Shown here: piece by piece, positions 8,883 through 17,783 of the stretch | Position numbering within the stretch: position 1 is the first letter of the stretch | Layout: each line of letters opens with the position of its first letter | Origin: Chlorobaculum thiosulfatiphilum | GTDB lineage: Bacteria; Bacteroidota; Chlorobiia; Chlorobiales; Chlorobiaceae | Assembly: GCF_006265165.1 (NCBI RefSeq) | Contig: NZ_VDCH01000007.1 | Span: 30,495-94,494, forward strand | DNA: 64,000 nt | Direction of reading: 5' to 3' | Translations under genes and position numbers: made by a program | Notes under the pieces: generated by a model | Database searches by the model: none | Told to the model about the DNA's origin: nothing | Seen by the model: only the letters and a program-made list of their open reading frames with translations

Positions 8883-9302
8883 TTAGAGTGTTTTTGACAT
8901 GGAGATGATATTGGAATTTCCTTCGCGCCGATAGGTGACGCTGTCCATCACCTTGCGGATGATCCAGAGGCCGTAGCCGTTTTCGGGATAGCTCTCGATG
9001 TCGGGCGCGGGCGTTTCAATGCTGAACGGCCCGTTGGCGTCAAGCAGGCTCACCGTGAGCCGCCGTTTTTCCAGCTCGAAGCTGAGCGTGACCGTCGGCG
9101 GAGTGTCGTGCTCTCCGGCGTACTTCACCGAGTTGGTAAAGGCTTCGCTGACGGCAAGCTCGAAGTCGTGGACGAATTGCGTCTCATCGGATGCGGAATG
9201 GTTCTCGCCGGTCAGGAGACTGGCCACCGAGGTTGTGGTTTGCCGGGCAACCTCAGTGAAGAGCGGGTCGCCCGGCAGGGTAAGCGTGATGATGCTGCTC
9301 AT
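8883..9302 (-). CDS. RsbW/SpoIIAB-like anti-sigma factor serine/threonine kinase
   Basis: Protein of 139 aa, a single GHKL ATPase domain. The N-box is ELAVSEAFTNSVKYAGE (about residues 50-66) and the G-box region is ENGYGLWIIRKVMDSV (about 110-125). In partner-switching systems this kinase phosphorylates a STAS antagonist on serine and otherwise binds a sigma factor or other target. The STAS gene upstream overlaps it by 4 bp, a typical antagonist-kinase pair. No sigma factor lies next to it, so the target may be elsewhere or may be a non-sigma partner such as an enzyme of this polysaccharide locus. Confidence 0.88.
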   Translation of the reverse strand: MSSIITLTLPGDPLFTEVARQTTTSVASLLTGENHSASDETQFVHDFELAVSEAFTNSVKYAGEHDTPPTVTLSFELEKRRLTVSLLDANGPFSIETPAPDIESYPENGYGLWIIRKVMDSVTYRREGNSNIISMSKTL

Positions 9303-9649
9303 GTGCGGGCGATTTGCCGGGTTGCCGCGAAATCGACGGCAGCGGCGGTGTCGTCGAAAATATGGAAAAGTCTCTGGGCGTTGGTGGTCTCGAAGGTCCT
9401 ACGCACCTTGTCGTTCATGCAGGAGAGCACGATGCCGCAAGCCGGATCGTCTTTCTCCCTGGCCGCGCCGACGATGGCTCCCAGGCCGCTGCTGTCCATG
9501 AAATCCACCTTTTCCAGATCGAGGACAATCGCCGTTTTCGGGTCGGCAACCGGAGGGCTGCCTCGGAGTTTCGGAGCCGAGAGCGCATCGAGGTTGCCCT
9601 CAAGGGCGACGATGACGATGCCGTTTGCCGATGTTTCGGTAATAATCAT
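9299..9649 (-). CDS. STAS-domain anti-anti-sigma factor (RsbV/SpoIIAA-like)
   Basis: Protein of 116 aa, one STAS domain. The conserved phospho-acceptor loop is FMDSSGLGAIVGA at about residues 50-62, with the serine that RsbW-type kinases phosphorylate. It overlaps the kinase downstream by 4 bp (9299-9302) and the fusion gene upstream by 4 bp (9646-9649). It should release the kinase partner when dephosphorylated, presumably by the PP2C protein encoded at 13580-15235. Confidence 0.88.
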   Translation of the reverse strand: MIITETSANGIVIVALEGNLDALSAPKLRGSPPVADPKTAIVLDLEKVDFMDSSGLGAIVGAAREKDDPACGIVLSCMNDKVRRTFETTNAQRLFHIFDDTAAAVDFAATRQIART

Positions 9650-11040
9650 GCGCTGCTTTTTTCATGTGGGCGGTTGACGAAGGCTTTGACGACGAGGCCG
9701 ATGTCCGAGATCGGGCCGCTGTGCACGAGGTGGTAGCGCTCGACGATGGCCGCGTCGTCGCCGGTGGCGGGCCACTGTTCGGCTTCGGCATAACTGAAGA
9801 CGCCGGGCCGGTAGGCGAGCGCGTTTGCCGGAGCGTTCGGATGCTGCGCCTCAGCCGGAAGCGGTGTGCTGCCGATGAGCGCGAGCTCGGCGGTGAGCAC
9901 CCGGAAGAGCCGGAAATAGTGATCCAGCGAAAGAGTGGAGGCTATCGCTCCCAGCGCGTTTGTGGCGTCGAGTTCGACCTTCCCGAGCGAGATGGTTTCG
10001 CCGGGATTTTCGGAATGGCAGTCGATTTGGGCCGATCTCCACCGTCCGCCAAGTTTGAGCAGTGGCCAGAGAAAAAGGAACGGAACAGCGAGCACGGCGA
10101 TCATGACGAGCGCGGCGAGGGCGTGCGCGACTTTGCGCGGAAGGGCGCTCAGGGTTTGGCTCTTTTTGATGCTGCCGAGCAGGTGCGGATCTTCCATCGA
10201 GATCGACGCGCCGCTTCTCGGATCGTTGAGGCGGTTGCCCGAGGCGATGCGTCCGTTGACTTCGAGGTGTTCGCCGATGTAGGTGTTGTCGAGCACGATG
10301 CTCGATTCCACCGAGCTCTCACGGTCGATGATGACGTTGCTGCCGATGATGGCCGAGGGGCCGATGATCGTGTCGCCGAGAAGCTGGACGTTGTTGCCGA
10401 TGCTCACCGGCTTGCGGATTTGCGCCGATTTGCTGATGACCACGTTCCTGCCGATGGCGCATCCCGGTTCACCGCCGTAGCCGGGCAGAACGTAGCGGTC
10501 GGCTCCGGTTTCGAGCGCCTCCATCGAAGCGCGGTAGTAGCTCGCCATGCCGTCGAGCGGCATGAGCGAAAGCGGCGCTGCTGCTCCGTCCGCCGGCGGC
10601 TTTTCCGGTGCGCCGGAGAGCGTGATGCTTCCGCCGGGGCAGGCGGCCCACTCGCCCTCGGGCAGCGAACTGGCGAGGCTTTTGTAATCGAGCCGCTTGT
10701 CGTAACGGATGAAAGAGAAGCCGCTGACGATCATGATGCGCTCTTCGCCGCAAAACTTGCGGTTCTTGCCGAGCAGTATCTGGGCGCTATCATCGGCATG
10801 AAGGCTTCCGTAGGAGAGCGCGATTCCCCAGCGGCTGCCATTCTCGCAGTAGCGCTCGATCGGGTTGATCCCGCCATCGCAAAGGATGCGAACGGCCGTG
10901 CTGCCGGTCAGAATCGCAAAATCGATCAGGAATTCGATGAAAGGCTTGTTGCACAGCGGCAGAAGCAGGGGATGGAGGCAGGAAAAAACCTCGTGACTCC
11001 ACGCAAACTCCTCCTCCCTGAATGCGAGGATGGTTTTCAT
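9646..11040 (-). CDS. Nucleotidyltransferase-like / hexapeptide-repeat / degenerate sugar-transferase fusion
   Basis: Protein of 464 aa from the ATG at 11040, which overlaps the second STAS gene by 4 bp. Residues 1 to about 190 resemble a sugar-phosphate nucleotidyltransferase (PLCNKPFIEFLIDFAI and EERIMIVSGFSFIRYD segments) but lack the GGxGTRL nucleotide-binding signature. Residues about 220-300 are hexapeptide repeats (IGRNVVISKSAQIRKPVSIG, IGPSAIIGSNVIID). After a membrane helix (ALAALVMIAVLAVPFLFLW), the C-terminus echoes a WcaJ/RfbP sugar transferase: LIGSTPLPAE in place of [11 protein letters not shown], and YRPGVFSYAEAEQW in place of [13 protein letters not shown]. Key catalytic acidic residues are not evident. 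Probably a scaffold or regulatory protein of the polysaccharide machinery; the function is not established. Confidence 0.6.
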   Translation of the reverse strand: MKTILAFREEEFAWSHEVFSCLHPLLLPLCNKPFIEFLIDFAILTGSTAVRILCDGGINPIERYCENGSRWGIALSYGSLHADDSAQILLGKNRKFCGEERIMIVSGFSFIRYDKRLDYKSLASSLPEGEWAACPGGSITLSGAPEKPPADGAAAPLSLMPLDGMASYYRASMEALETGADRYVLPGYGGEPGCAIGRNVVISKSAQIRKPVSIGNNVQLLGDTIIGPSAIIGSNVIIDRESSVESSIVLDNTYIGEHLEVNGRIASGNRLNDPRSGASISMEDPHLLGSIKKSQTLSALPRKVAHALAALVMIAVLAVPFLFLWPLLKLGGRWRSAQIDCHSENPGETISLGKVELDATNALGAIASTLSLDHYFRLFRVLTAELALIGSTPLPAEAQHPNAPANALAYRPGVFSYAEAEQWPATGDDAAIVERYHLVHSGPISDIGLVVKAFVNRPHEKSSA

Positions 11041-11402
11041 CGCCCTGTTCCTGAATCGGGTTTGGCGGCGAACGATGAAGCCGCCTCGCCCCGGTTGGCA
11101 AAGATCGAAAAGAGCCGTTTCGCCTGCGTCAGTTCGAAGACCATGCCTACCTTTTCGTTCAGTCCGGCAAGCCTCAGATCGCCCTCTTTTTCGAGCGCGT
11201 TGCGCAAACAGCCAACAATGGCTCCCAGCCCGCTGCTGTCGATAAAATCGAGCAGGCTGCAATCGAACACCACCAGCGGTGTCTTTTCCAGCCATTCGAG
11301 GAAGGTTTTCTGCAGCGGCTTGCTGTTGCGGGCGTCGAGCCGTCCCTCCAGCTCCGCGATGCCCACCAGTTGGCCGTCGATGTTGTCAAGCGTGAATTTC
11401 AT
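11037..11402 (-). CDS. STAS-domain anti-anti-sigma factor, second copy
   Basis: Protein of 121 aa. I chose the ATG at 11402 (MKFTLDNIDGQLVGIAELEG) because it begins a complete STAS fold; the frame stays open upstream inside the sugar-transferase gene. The phospho-acceptor loop is DFIDSSGLGAIVGC, almost identical to that of the first STAS protein at 9299-9649. The two share the C-terminal FELTQAKRLFSIF / FETTNAQRLFHIF pattern, so they are probably paralogues. It overlaps the fusion gene downstream by 4 bp and starts 11 bp after the sugar-transferase stop. Confidence 0.85.
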   Translation of the reverse strand: MKFTLDNIDGQLVGIAELEGRLDARNSKPLQKTFLEWLEKTPLVVFDCSLLDFIDSSGLGAIVGCLRNALEKEGDLRLAGLNEKVGMVFELTQAKRLFSIFANRGEAASSFAAKPDSGTGR

Positions 11403-11413
11403 GACGGGTTCCT

Positions 11414-12133
11414 TCAGTATGCGCCCTTGCCGCTGAGCACGGCAGGGATGGTTTTCAGAAGAAGGCGCAGGTCGTTGATGACGCCGGCGCTCTGGATATA
11501 CTGCAAATCGAGCCGAACCTGATCGGTAAACGGAATGTCGCTCCTGCCGCTGACCTGCCACAGGCCGGTGATGCCGGGAATGGCGTGCAGCCGTTTGCGC
11601 TGTTCGAGGGTGTATTGCGCCACCTCCTTCGGAACCGGCGGGCGCGGGCCGACCAGGCTCATGTCGCCCTTGAGCACGTTGATGAGCTGGGGGAGCTCGT
11701 CGATGCTGAATTTGCGGATGACGCGGCCCGTGCGGGTGATGCGCGGGTCTTTTTTCATCTTGAAGATCACGCCATCCTTCGACTCGTTTCGGGCGGCGAG
11801 TTCGGTTTTGAGCTTTTCGGCGTTGACCACCATCGAGCGGAACTTGTAGAAGCGGAAGTGGCGGCCATTCCTGCCGACCCGCGTCTGCACGAAAAAGACC
11901 GGCCCCGGATTTTCAACCACGATCGAGAGCGCCGTGACCGCGAAAATTGGCAGCAGCGCGACGAGCGCAAGCGTCGAAACCACGATGTCGAGCAGACGCT
12001 TGGCAAGGTAGGAGAGGCGGATGGTGTTCTCCCAGGCGGCAACCTTCATTTTGCCCCGGAGCCGGAGCGATGGCCGGATGTTGTCACCGATTTTCCGGAT
12101 CAGTTCTCGCCGGACGGTCGGGTCGAGTTCCAT
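11414..12133 (-). CDS. Initiating sugar transferase (WcaJ/RfbP family, polyprenyl-phosphate phosphoglycosyltransferase)
   Basis: Protein of 239 aa from ATG 12133. It transfers a sugar-1-phosphate to undecaprenyl phosphate, the first step of repeat-unit assembly at the inner membrane. A membrane helix ([20 protein letters not shown]) at about residues 45-65 is followed by the family core: [58 protein letters not shown], and [18 protein letters not shown]. The catalytic Asp-Glu pair is in SIDELPQ. It is the short single-helix form without the multi-helix N-terminal domain. It begins 5 bp after the WecG-like gene ends. Confidence 0.92.
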   Translation of the reverse strand: MELDPTVRRELIRKIGDNIRPSLRLRGKMKVAAWENTIRLSYLAKRLLDIVVSTLALVALLPIFAVTALSIVVENPGPVFFVQTRVGRNGRHFRFYKFRSMVVNAEKLKTELAARNESKDGVIFKMKKDPRITRTGRVIRKFSIDELPQLINVLKGDMSLVGPRPPVPKEVAQYTLEQRKRLHAIPGITGLWQVSGRSDIPFTDQVRLDLQYIQSAGVINDLRLLLKTIPAVLSGKGAY

Positions 12134-12138
12134 TGATT

Positions 12139-13530
12139 TCAGAGGTTCAGATTTCGGCCAAGCACTTTCCACTTCATCACCCGGTACAGAAACAGGGGAT
12201 TGCCCACCACGTAGCGTTTCCACATCCTGCCAGGCTCCTGCAAAATCCGGTAAACCCACTCCAGCCCGATTTCGCGCATCCAGCGCGGCGCTCGCTGGAT
12301 GTTGCCCGAAAAGAAATCGAACAGACCGCCGACGCCCATCAGAATGGCCGGGCGGAGGTCTTCGCGGTGACGTACGATCCACTGCTCCTGAAGCGGCGCG
12401 CCGAAGGCCACGAGCAGAATCGAGGCGTTCGAGCGGTTGATCTCTTCGATCACCCCGGCGCTCTCCGTTTTGTGGTCGAAGTAGCCGTGCATCACGCCCG
12501 CGATGGTGACGGCAAACTTTTGCGCGATGGCGTCGCCCGCCTTTTCGGCCACGCCGGGCTTGCCGCCGAGCAGGTAGATCGAGCGTTTTGCCTCGGCGGC
12601 CATCTCGCACAGAAACGGCAGCATGTCGGTGCCGTTGATGTTTTCGCGCAGCGGCGTGCCGAGCATCTTGCCCGCGATGACCAAGCCGATGCCATCGGGC
12701 AAAATGTGATCCGCCGCCACGAGCGCCTCGCGATACTCGCGGTCGGTGACGCTTTTGTTCATGCAGTCCGGATTGACGAAAAAGATGGCCGACTGCCGCC
12801 GCTCTTCGATCGTCTGCCGGATCATCTCGATCGCCTCGCGCATCGTGATGTTGTCGATCTTCAGGTCGAGCAGATTGAAGAGCGGTGACGGCGACGCCTC
12901 TTTTTCGGAAAAGAGCAGGGCCGGAAGGGCGCGCAGGATCAGCAGAAAGTCGTATGCCGGATGCTTGCTGAAGATGTACTCCCACTCGGTGGCCTCGCGC
13001 CCCTCGTGGGCGATCCGGCTGCTTTGCCGGACGCGCCAGAGCGAGACGATGCCCGGTTTCACCATGCTGATGTACCCCTGCTCCGGCGCGGGAGCGGTGG
13101 GCTGCCAGTCACGGATCGAGGTGCCCGCCAAAGCGAGCCGTCCGGTGAACAGCTCCAGAAACCACGGTAATGTGGCCATGCCGCCCGAAAGCCCGTCGAA
13201 GCTCAAAAGCGTCAGTGGCTTGCCCGAGCGGCCAAACACCGAGCGCTTCGAGAACACCGGCTTTCCGGCGGGCAGCCGGAGCGCGAGCCGCGCAAGCAGC
13301 ACCGGAACGAAGGCGAAGAGCGTCACCGAGAGCGCCGCGCCAATCTCGATCAGCCGCACGATCAGCTCCGAGAGTGCCGTGCTCACGGCGAACGCCGCGC
13401 GCCGCCGCCAGCCGCGCCGCCCATTCGAGCGCCTGCCGAGCCGCTTTTCCAGCGCTCTGGCCTCTTGCGCCGATCTGTTGTCGGTCATTGACGGGGTTCG
13501 CTTTTCGGGGTTTGTCGATCGGGTTGTCAT
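12139..13530 (-). CDS. WecG/TagA/CpsF-family glycosyltransferase with degenerate sugar-transferase N-terminal domain
   Basis: Protein of 463 aa. The C-terminal half (about 215-463) is a WecG/TagA glycosyltransferase (GT26) with FFVNPDCMNKS, LPDGIGLVIAGKMLG, the GTDMLPFLCE segment, LLGGKPGVAEKA and VAFGAPLQEQWI. The N-terminal half (about 50-200) has a hydrophobic pair of helices and fragments recalling WcaJ-type transferases (KPVFSKRSVFGRSGKPLTLL and ISMVKPGIVSLWRV), but without the catalytic DE motif. Such fusions couple initiation and second-sugar transfer; here only the second activity looks intact. Alternative start at 13488 (MTDNRSAQEAR). Neither start has a strong Shine-Dalgarno site. 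Confidence 0.8.
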   Translation of the reverse strand: MTTRSTNPEKRTPSMTDNRSAQEARALEKRLGRRSNGRRGWRRRAAFAVSTALSELIVRLIEIGAALSVTLFAFVPVLLARLALRLPAGKPVFSKRSVFGRSGKPLTLLSFDGLSGGMATLPWFLELFTGRLALAGTSIRDWQPTAPAPEQGYISMVKPGIVSLWRVRQSSRIAHEGREATEWEYIFSKHPAYDFLLILRALPALLFSEKEASPSPLFNLLDLKIDNITMREAIEMIRQTIEERRQSAIFFVNPDCMNKSVTDREYREALVAADHILPDGIGLVIAGKMLGTPLRENINGTDMLPFLCEMAAEAKRSIYLLGGKPGVAEKAGDAIAQKFAVTIAGVMHGYFDHKTESAGVIEEINRSNASILLVAFGAPLQEQWIVRHREDLRPAILMGVGGLFDFFSGNIQRAPRWMREIGLEWVYRILQEPGRMWKRYVVGNPLFLYRVMKWKVLGRNLNL

Positions 13531-13579
13531 CGATGCATCGGCAAGGGTTCGATGCGCAGGTTCTCTTTGGCTTCGGACT

Positions 13580-15235
13580 TTAGCCGTTATCCGGCATTTT
13601 CGTGCTCCCGCTGATCCGGATCACGATGCAGGTGACGTCGTCCTCAAAATTGGTGCAGCCGCAGAACTCCATGAGCGCCGCCTCGATTTTTTCGACAATC
13701 GCTTCGGTCGGCAGCGCGGCGTGCTCTTCGAGGAGCGCACTGAAGCGCTCGATGCCGAAAAGCTCGTCACCGGGCGAACGGTTTTCGGTGATGCCGTCGG
13801 AGTAGAGCACGAGCAGGTCGTTCTCATCGACGGCGAACTCCGCCTGCCGATACTCCTCCTTTTCAATCATCCCCATGGGCAGATTGCCGCCCTTGACCAG
13901 ACGGCAGCGTCCCGTCTTCGCCGGCAGGTGGATGAGCGGGTTGTGGCCGCAATCCACGAAGGAGGCCTGCCGGTTTTTCAGATCGAGCCGCACGAACAGA
14001 AGGGTGGCGAACATGCCGAGATCGATCAGCTCGTGAATGCACCGCTCGTGGATTTTTCCGACGATGCGCTCCAGCGGCGGCAGCGCTTCCGGGCTTTTGC
14101 GCTCTTCGGCGATGCTCTTCAGAAAGAGCGACTTCAGCCCCGCGCTCACCAGCGCCGACTGGATGCCGTGGCCCATCACGTCGCCGATGAGCAGGTCGGC
14201 CCGCAACGGATCGTACTCGATCAGCTCGGTGAAATCGCCGTCGAGATGGCCGGAGGAGTGCATCAGGTAGCTGATTTCGATGTGCCGGAGCGTGATGGGA
14301 GCCTGGCTCTGCAACAGCTTCTTCTCGATCTGCGACTCCAGCTCTTTTTGCATGGTTTCGTACTGTTTGCGGCTCTTCTCCTCCTCGATCCTCGTGCTGA
14401 TGTCCCGCGCGATGAGCACACTGTGCGGGCCGCTTTCCAGATGCACGCACCCTCGCGAAATTTCGAGCGGCAGGCGAGAGCCATCCTTCCGGAGTCCCTC
14501 GATCTGGATGACGAGGTTCGCGCAGCTCCTGGCCAGAAGGGCGGAGTCGCAGGAGACCAGATCATTCAGCTCCAGCGCCGTCGAGGTCTCCGGAAAAATT
14601 TCGGAGACCGGCTGCGCGGGGTGCTCGCTTCTGCGGTAGCCGAACATCACTTCCGCCGCCGTGTTCCGGTAGCGGACCAGGCCGCTGCCGTCGAGCATGA
14701 AGACGGCGTCCTGCGCCGCGTCGTTCATCGATCGGAACTGCGCCTCGCTTCTTTTCAGATCGCCGGCGAGTTTTTCGAGCGTGGCGTTGGCGTCAGTCAG
14801 TTGCCCGTTTTTGAGTGAAATTTCGTCGAACAGCTCTTCGCGTTCGAGCTTCATGCAGTAGTAGTCGAGGGCGTCGTTCAGGATGTTTTTGAACGATTCA
14901 GGCTCGACAGGCTTGGGAATGAAACGGAAAATCTCGCCCTTGTTGACCGATTCGATGATCTGCTCGATGTCCTGCGAGCCGCTGACGATCATCCGCAGCG
15001 TACCGGGGTAGAGACGCTTGACCTCCTTGATGAGATCCAGACCGTTCATGCCCGGCATCCGAAGGTCGGAAACGACCAGATCGACAGGGGTTTTCGCCAG
15101 CAGTTCGAGCGCTTCGACGGCGTTGTCCACGAAGAATTTCCGGTACTCCTCCCGCCGCAGGAAGCGGTTGAGCGAGTGGAGAATGTCAGACTCGTCATCG
15201 ACGAAAAGGATGGCGAGTTCGTCACGTTGTTTCAT
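13580..15235 (-). CDS. Response regulator with PAS and PP2C (SpoIIE-type) phosphatase domain
   Basis: Protein of 551 aa from the ATG at 15235. A receiver domain (1-125) has the acidic pair in LFVDDESD and the phosphorylatable Asp57 in VVSDLRMPGMNG. A PAS domain follows (about 165-290, DAAQDAVFMLDGSGLVRYRN), then a coiled linker and a PP2C/SpoIIE domain (about 335-545) with metal-binding ADLLIGDVMGHGIQSALVSA, NRQASFVDCGHNPLI and LLVLYSDGITENR. This is the RsbU-like module that would dephosphorylate STAS proteins, two of which lie downstream in the same operon. It overlaps the histidine kinase stop by 4 bp, so the kinase is its likely phospho-donor. Confidence 0.9.
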   Translation of the reverse strand: MKQRDELAILFVDDESDILHSLNRFLRREEYRKFFVDNAVEALELLAKTPVDLVVSDLRMPGMNGLDLIKEVKRLYPGTLRMIVSGSQDIEQIIESVNKGEIFRFIPKPVEPESFKNILNDALDYYCMKLEREELFDEISLKNGQLTDANATLEKLAGDLKRSEAQFRSMNDAAQDAVFMLDGSGLVRYRNTAAEVMFGYRRSEHPAQPVSEIFPETSTALELNDLVSCDSALLARSCANLVIQIEGLRKDGSRLPLEISRGCVHLESGPHSVLIARDISTRIEEEKSRKQYETMQKELESQIEKKLLQSQAPITLRHIEISYLMHSSGHLDGDFTELIEYDPLRADLLIGDVMGHGIQSALVSAGLKSLFLKSIAEERKSPEALPPLERIVGKIHERCIHELIDLGMFATLLFVRLDLKNRQASFVDCGHNPLIHLPAKTGRCRLVKGGNLPMGMIEKEEYRQAEFAVDENDLLVLYSDGITENRSPGDELFGIERFSALLEEHAALPTEAIVEKIEAALMEFCGCTNFEDDVTCIVIRISGSTKMPDNG

Positions 15236-17313
15236 GATGGTGTCGATGCTTCGGCGGCTTTCAGCGGCAGCCGGATGGTGAAGACCGATCCCCCTTCCGG
15301 TGGGCAGGAGACGGTGAGGCTGCCGCCATGCTTGTTGGCGATGATGTCGTACGAAATGCTCAGGCCGAGGCCGGTGCCCTTGCCGGGATCCTTGGTAGTG
15401 AAGAACGGCTCGAAAATCCGGTTCCGGATCTCCGCCGGAATGCCTGGCCCGTCGTCGGCGATGGTGCACCATACCTGGCCGTCGCCGTCGCCAGTCTCGA
15501 TGACGATCCGCCCTTTTTCGTGCCGCTTTTGCGAGGCGATGGCGTGGGCGCAGTTGACGACGATGTTCAGGAAAACCTGGTTGATCTGCTCCGGATTGCA
15601 GGGCGCGGGCGGCAGCTCGCCGAGGCGGGTCTCGACTTCGGCATAGTAGCGGTACTCGTTCTGCGCGATGATGAGCGTGTCGCGGATGCCCTGGTTGAGG
15701 TCGAACGGCACTCGCTGGTCGAGCGCGTGGCGGAACGAGAAGTTGCGCATACTGCTCAAAATGGTGCCGATCCGCTCGAAGCCCCGCCGCGATTCGTCGA
15801 ACAGCTCCGGCAGCTCGTCGAGCACTTCATCCACCTTCAGTTTTTTCTCCAGAGCCTTGAGCCTTTCCATCGCTTCGGGGGCCGGGCCGGAGTGTTCGAT
15901 CTCCTGGAAAACGGCCCGGTACTCCCTGATGAGACGGCCCAAATCGTTGACATCCTCCCGGAGCGTGGCGAAATTGATTCTGACGAAGTTGACCGGATTG
16001 TTGATTTCGTGCGCCAGACCGGCGGCGAGCTGGCCGATCGAGGCGAGCTTTTCCTGGAGAATCATCTGCTGGTGAGTCACTTCGAGTTCCCGCGTACGCT
16101 CATCGACCCGCTCTTCGAGCGTCTGGTTGAGTTCCCGCAATTTTTCCTCGTTGCGTTTCCGCTCGGAAATATCGAGGCACAGACCGCGAACGCCGACAGG
16201 TATGCCCCGCCGGATGATCGGTTCGCTGTAAATAAGAATGGGAAATGCGGCGCCATCTTTTTTCAGCGCTGTGTACTCGTGATTGTCAATGGCCGTTCCC
16301 TGGATTCTTGCCGCCATGTTCTGCAATACCCTCTGGCGATCAACCGGAGCAAACAGCCTGGTCGCTTCGAATTCCTGCTCTTCTATGTCGTTTCTGCTGT
16401 AGCCGAAAAGGTCGAGTCCGGCCTTGTTGGAAAAGACGATATTGCCTTTCAGATCGACCTCGAAGACCGGTTGCAACAGCAGATTGGCAAGTTCCTGAAA
16501 GCTTTGTTCGCTTTCGGCCAGCGCCTCCTGCTCCTTTTTGCGCTGGGTAATATCTTGCTTGATGCTGATGAAATGGATGATCTCCGCGTCCGGGCCGATG
16601 ATCGGGCAGACGATGCAGTATTCGGTGTAATGTTCTCCGTTTTTTTTGCGGTTGACGATCTCTCCCTGCCAGATTTTACCGGCGTTGATGGTCTCCCAGA
16701 AGTTCCGGTAAAAGAGCTTCGAGTTCACGCCAGAGTTCAGGATGCTCATGGGCTGGCCTTTCGCCTCCGTCTCCGTGTAGCCTGAAAGCGCGGTGAATCC
16801 AGGATTGCTGTATTCGATAATGCCCTGATCACTGGTGATGACCACCGCCAGCGGAAGCTGCGTGATGGCCGCCGAGAAGAGCATCAGCTTGTTGCGAAGC
16901 TCGAACTCGGTCAGGGCGTTCCGGATGTTGATGCCAAGCCGGGTGATGTTGACCGGTTTGAGCAGATAGGCGTATGCGCCGAGGTTCATCGAGAAAATGA
17001 CCTGCTCGATGTCGCTCGAACTCGAAACGATGATGACCGGAATCGATATGTTGTGCTCGCGCAGGTAGGTGAGCACTTTGTGACCGGTCTTTCTCGGTTC
17101 GTTGATGTCGAGCAGCAGCAGCTCGATCATGCAGGTGCCGAACAGCTCGATGCATGCCTCGTCGCTGTCGGCTGTCAGCGCCGTATAGCCGAGCTGCTCG
17201 ACGATGGCGGCCGTATGGATTCGGGAATCGGGGTCGGCATCGACTATCAGTACTGTCGTGTACTTGTCGGGAGCATACGGTATGGTTCCCGGGCTGTCCT
17301 GAAAGGCGTTCAT
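15232..17313 (-). CDS. Hybrid sensor histidine kinase (REC-PAS-PAS-HisKA-HATPase)
   Basis: Protein of 693 aa without obvious membrane segments, so probably cytoplasmic. An N-terminal receiver (about 18-140, Asp69 in LLLLDINEPRKTG) is followed by two PAS/PAC units (about 150-275 and 285-400, with ISIKQDITQRKKEQE and LCLDISERKRNEE C-terminal signatures), a coiled coil, the H-box QLAAGLAHEINNPVNF with His435, then N-box IVVNCAHAIASQK, G1 DDGPGIPAEI and G2 GKGTGLGLSISY. It is the promoter-proximal gene of the whole polysaccharide operon and overlaps the PP2C response regulator by 4 bp. The input signal is unknown; PAS domains may bind a ligand or a redox cofactor. Confidence 0.9.
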   Translation of the reverse strand: MNAFQDSPGTIPYAPDKYTTVLIVDADPDSRIHTAAIVEQLGYTALTADSDEACIELFGTCMIELLLLDINEPRKTGHKVLTYLREHNISIPVIIVSSSSDIEQVIFSMNLGAYAYLLKPVNITRLGINIRNALTEFELRNKLMLFSAAITQLPLAVVITSDQGIIEYSNPGFTALSGYTETEAKGQPMSILNSGVNSKLFYRNFWETINAGKIWQGEIVNRKKNGEHYTEYCIVCPIIGPDAEIIHFISIKQDITQRKKEQEALAESEQSFQELANLLLQPVFEVDLKGNIVFSNKAGLDLFGYSRNDIEEQEFEATRLFAPVDRQRVLQNMAARIQGTAIDNHEYTALKKDGAAFPILIYSEPIIRRGIPVGVRGLCLDISERKRNEEKLRELNQTLEERVDERTRELEVTHQQMILQEKLASIGQLAAGLAHEINNPVNFVRINFATLREDVNDLGRLIREYRAVFQEIEHSGPAPEAMERLKALEKKLKVDEVLDELPELFDESRRGFERIGTILSSMRNFSFRHALDQRVPFDLNQGIRDTLIIAQNEYRYYAEVETRLGELPPAPCNPEQINQVFLNIVVNCAHAIASQKRHEKGRIVIETGDGDGQVWCTIADDGPGIPAEIRNRIFEPFFTTKDPGKGTGLGLSISYDIIANKHGGSLTVSCPPEGGSVFTIRLPLKAAEASTPS

Positions 17314-17783
17314 GAAAATCTGCCCGCGGCGTTCACTTGTTTAGCGCGCTTGCCGATCGCCGCCTTGACGCCCGAACCGGGATGCTGATAGACGTTTTGT
17401 ACTGAAAAACCATCTGGCTGAATGAGGAGGTTGAGGCGCAAGTCATTATGGCCATGAGCTTTCGGCGGTGGTTGAGGTGAAAGCCGGCAGGCTTTCCGGC
17501 TGGTTGAATGAGCGCCGGTTTCAGGGTTGAACTCTACAGCTTCGCTGCCTTCAGGCACATCTGCATGAATAACCGGATGGTGACGTATGAACGGAAAACC
17601 CGGCTAAAATCGAGGCTCTCGGCATTCTGACTTGCCGGGCGGAGCGCCCTGTCTCCCTGCCTCCGCTTAACCCGCATTCATGTTTCATCTTTGCCGTTCC
17701 AGAGGCTCTCGGCGCATCGGAACTTTAAGGTTATCGCAAGCAAACTATGGTTGGTTGTTACCCAAAAAGGAGGTCTGCAAAGG
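17314..17783. other. Intergenic region upstream of the kinase operon; no gene recognised
   Basis: About 470 bases between the kinase start and the proposed 38-codon gene. It contains two copies of GAGGCTCTCGGC (about 17620 and 17700), a GC-rich hairpin CCGGCAGGCTTTCCGG near 17487 and GCCGGGCGGAGCGCCC near 17633. The minus strand must carry the promoter of the polysaccharide operon here, and the plus strand probably that of the small gene at 17784. A structured leader is possible; I could not match it to a known riboswitch. Confidence 0.4.

Noticed and set aside
17600..17720. Cobalamin-riboswitch-like strings on the minus strand (GTCAGAATGCCGAGAGCC)
   Set aside because: The conserved B12-box core (GCCGGTGAAAATCCGGC-like) and the P-helices could not be matched, and the downstream gene is a signalling kinase, not a cobalamin gene.
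17600..17780. Possible c-di-GMP riboswitch before the 38-codon frame
   Set aside because: The conserved GGCAAACC and GACGCAAAGCC core elements are absent.
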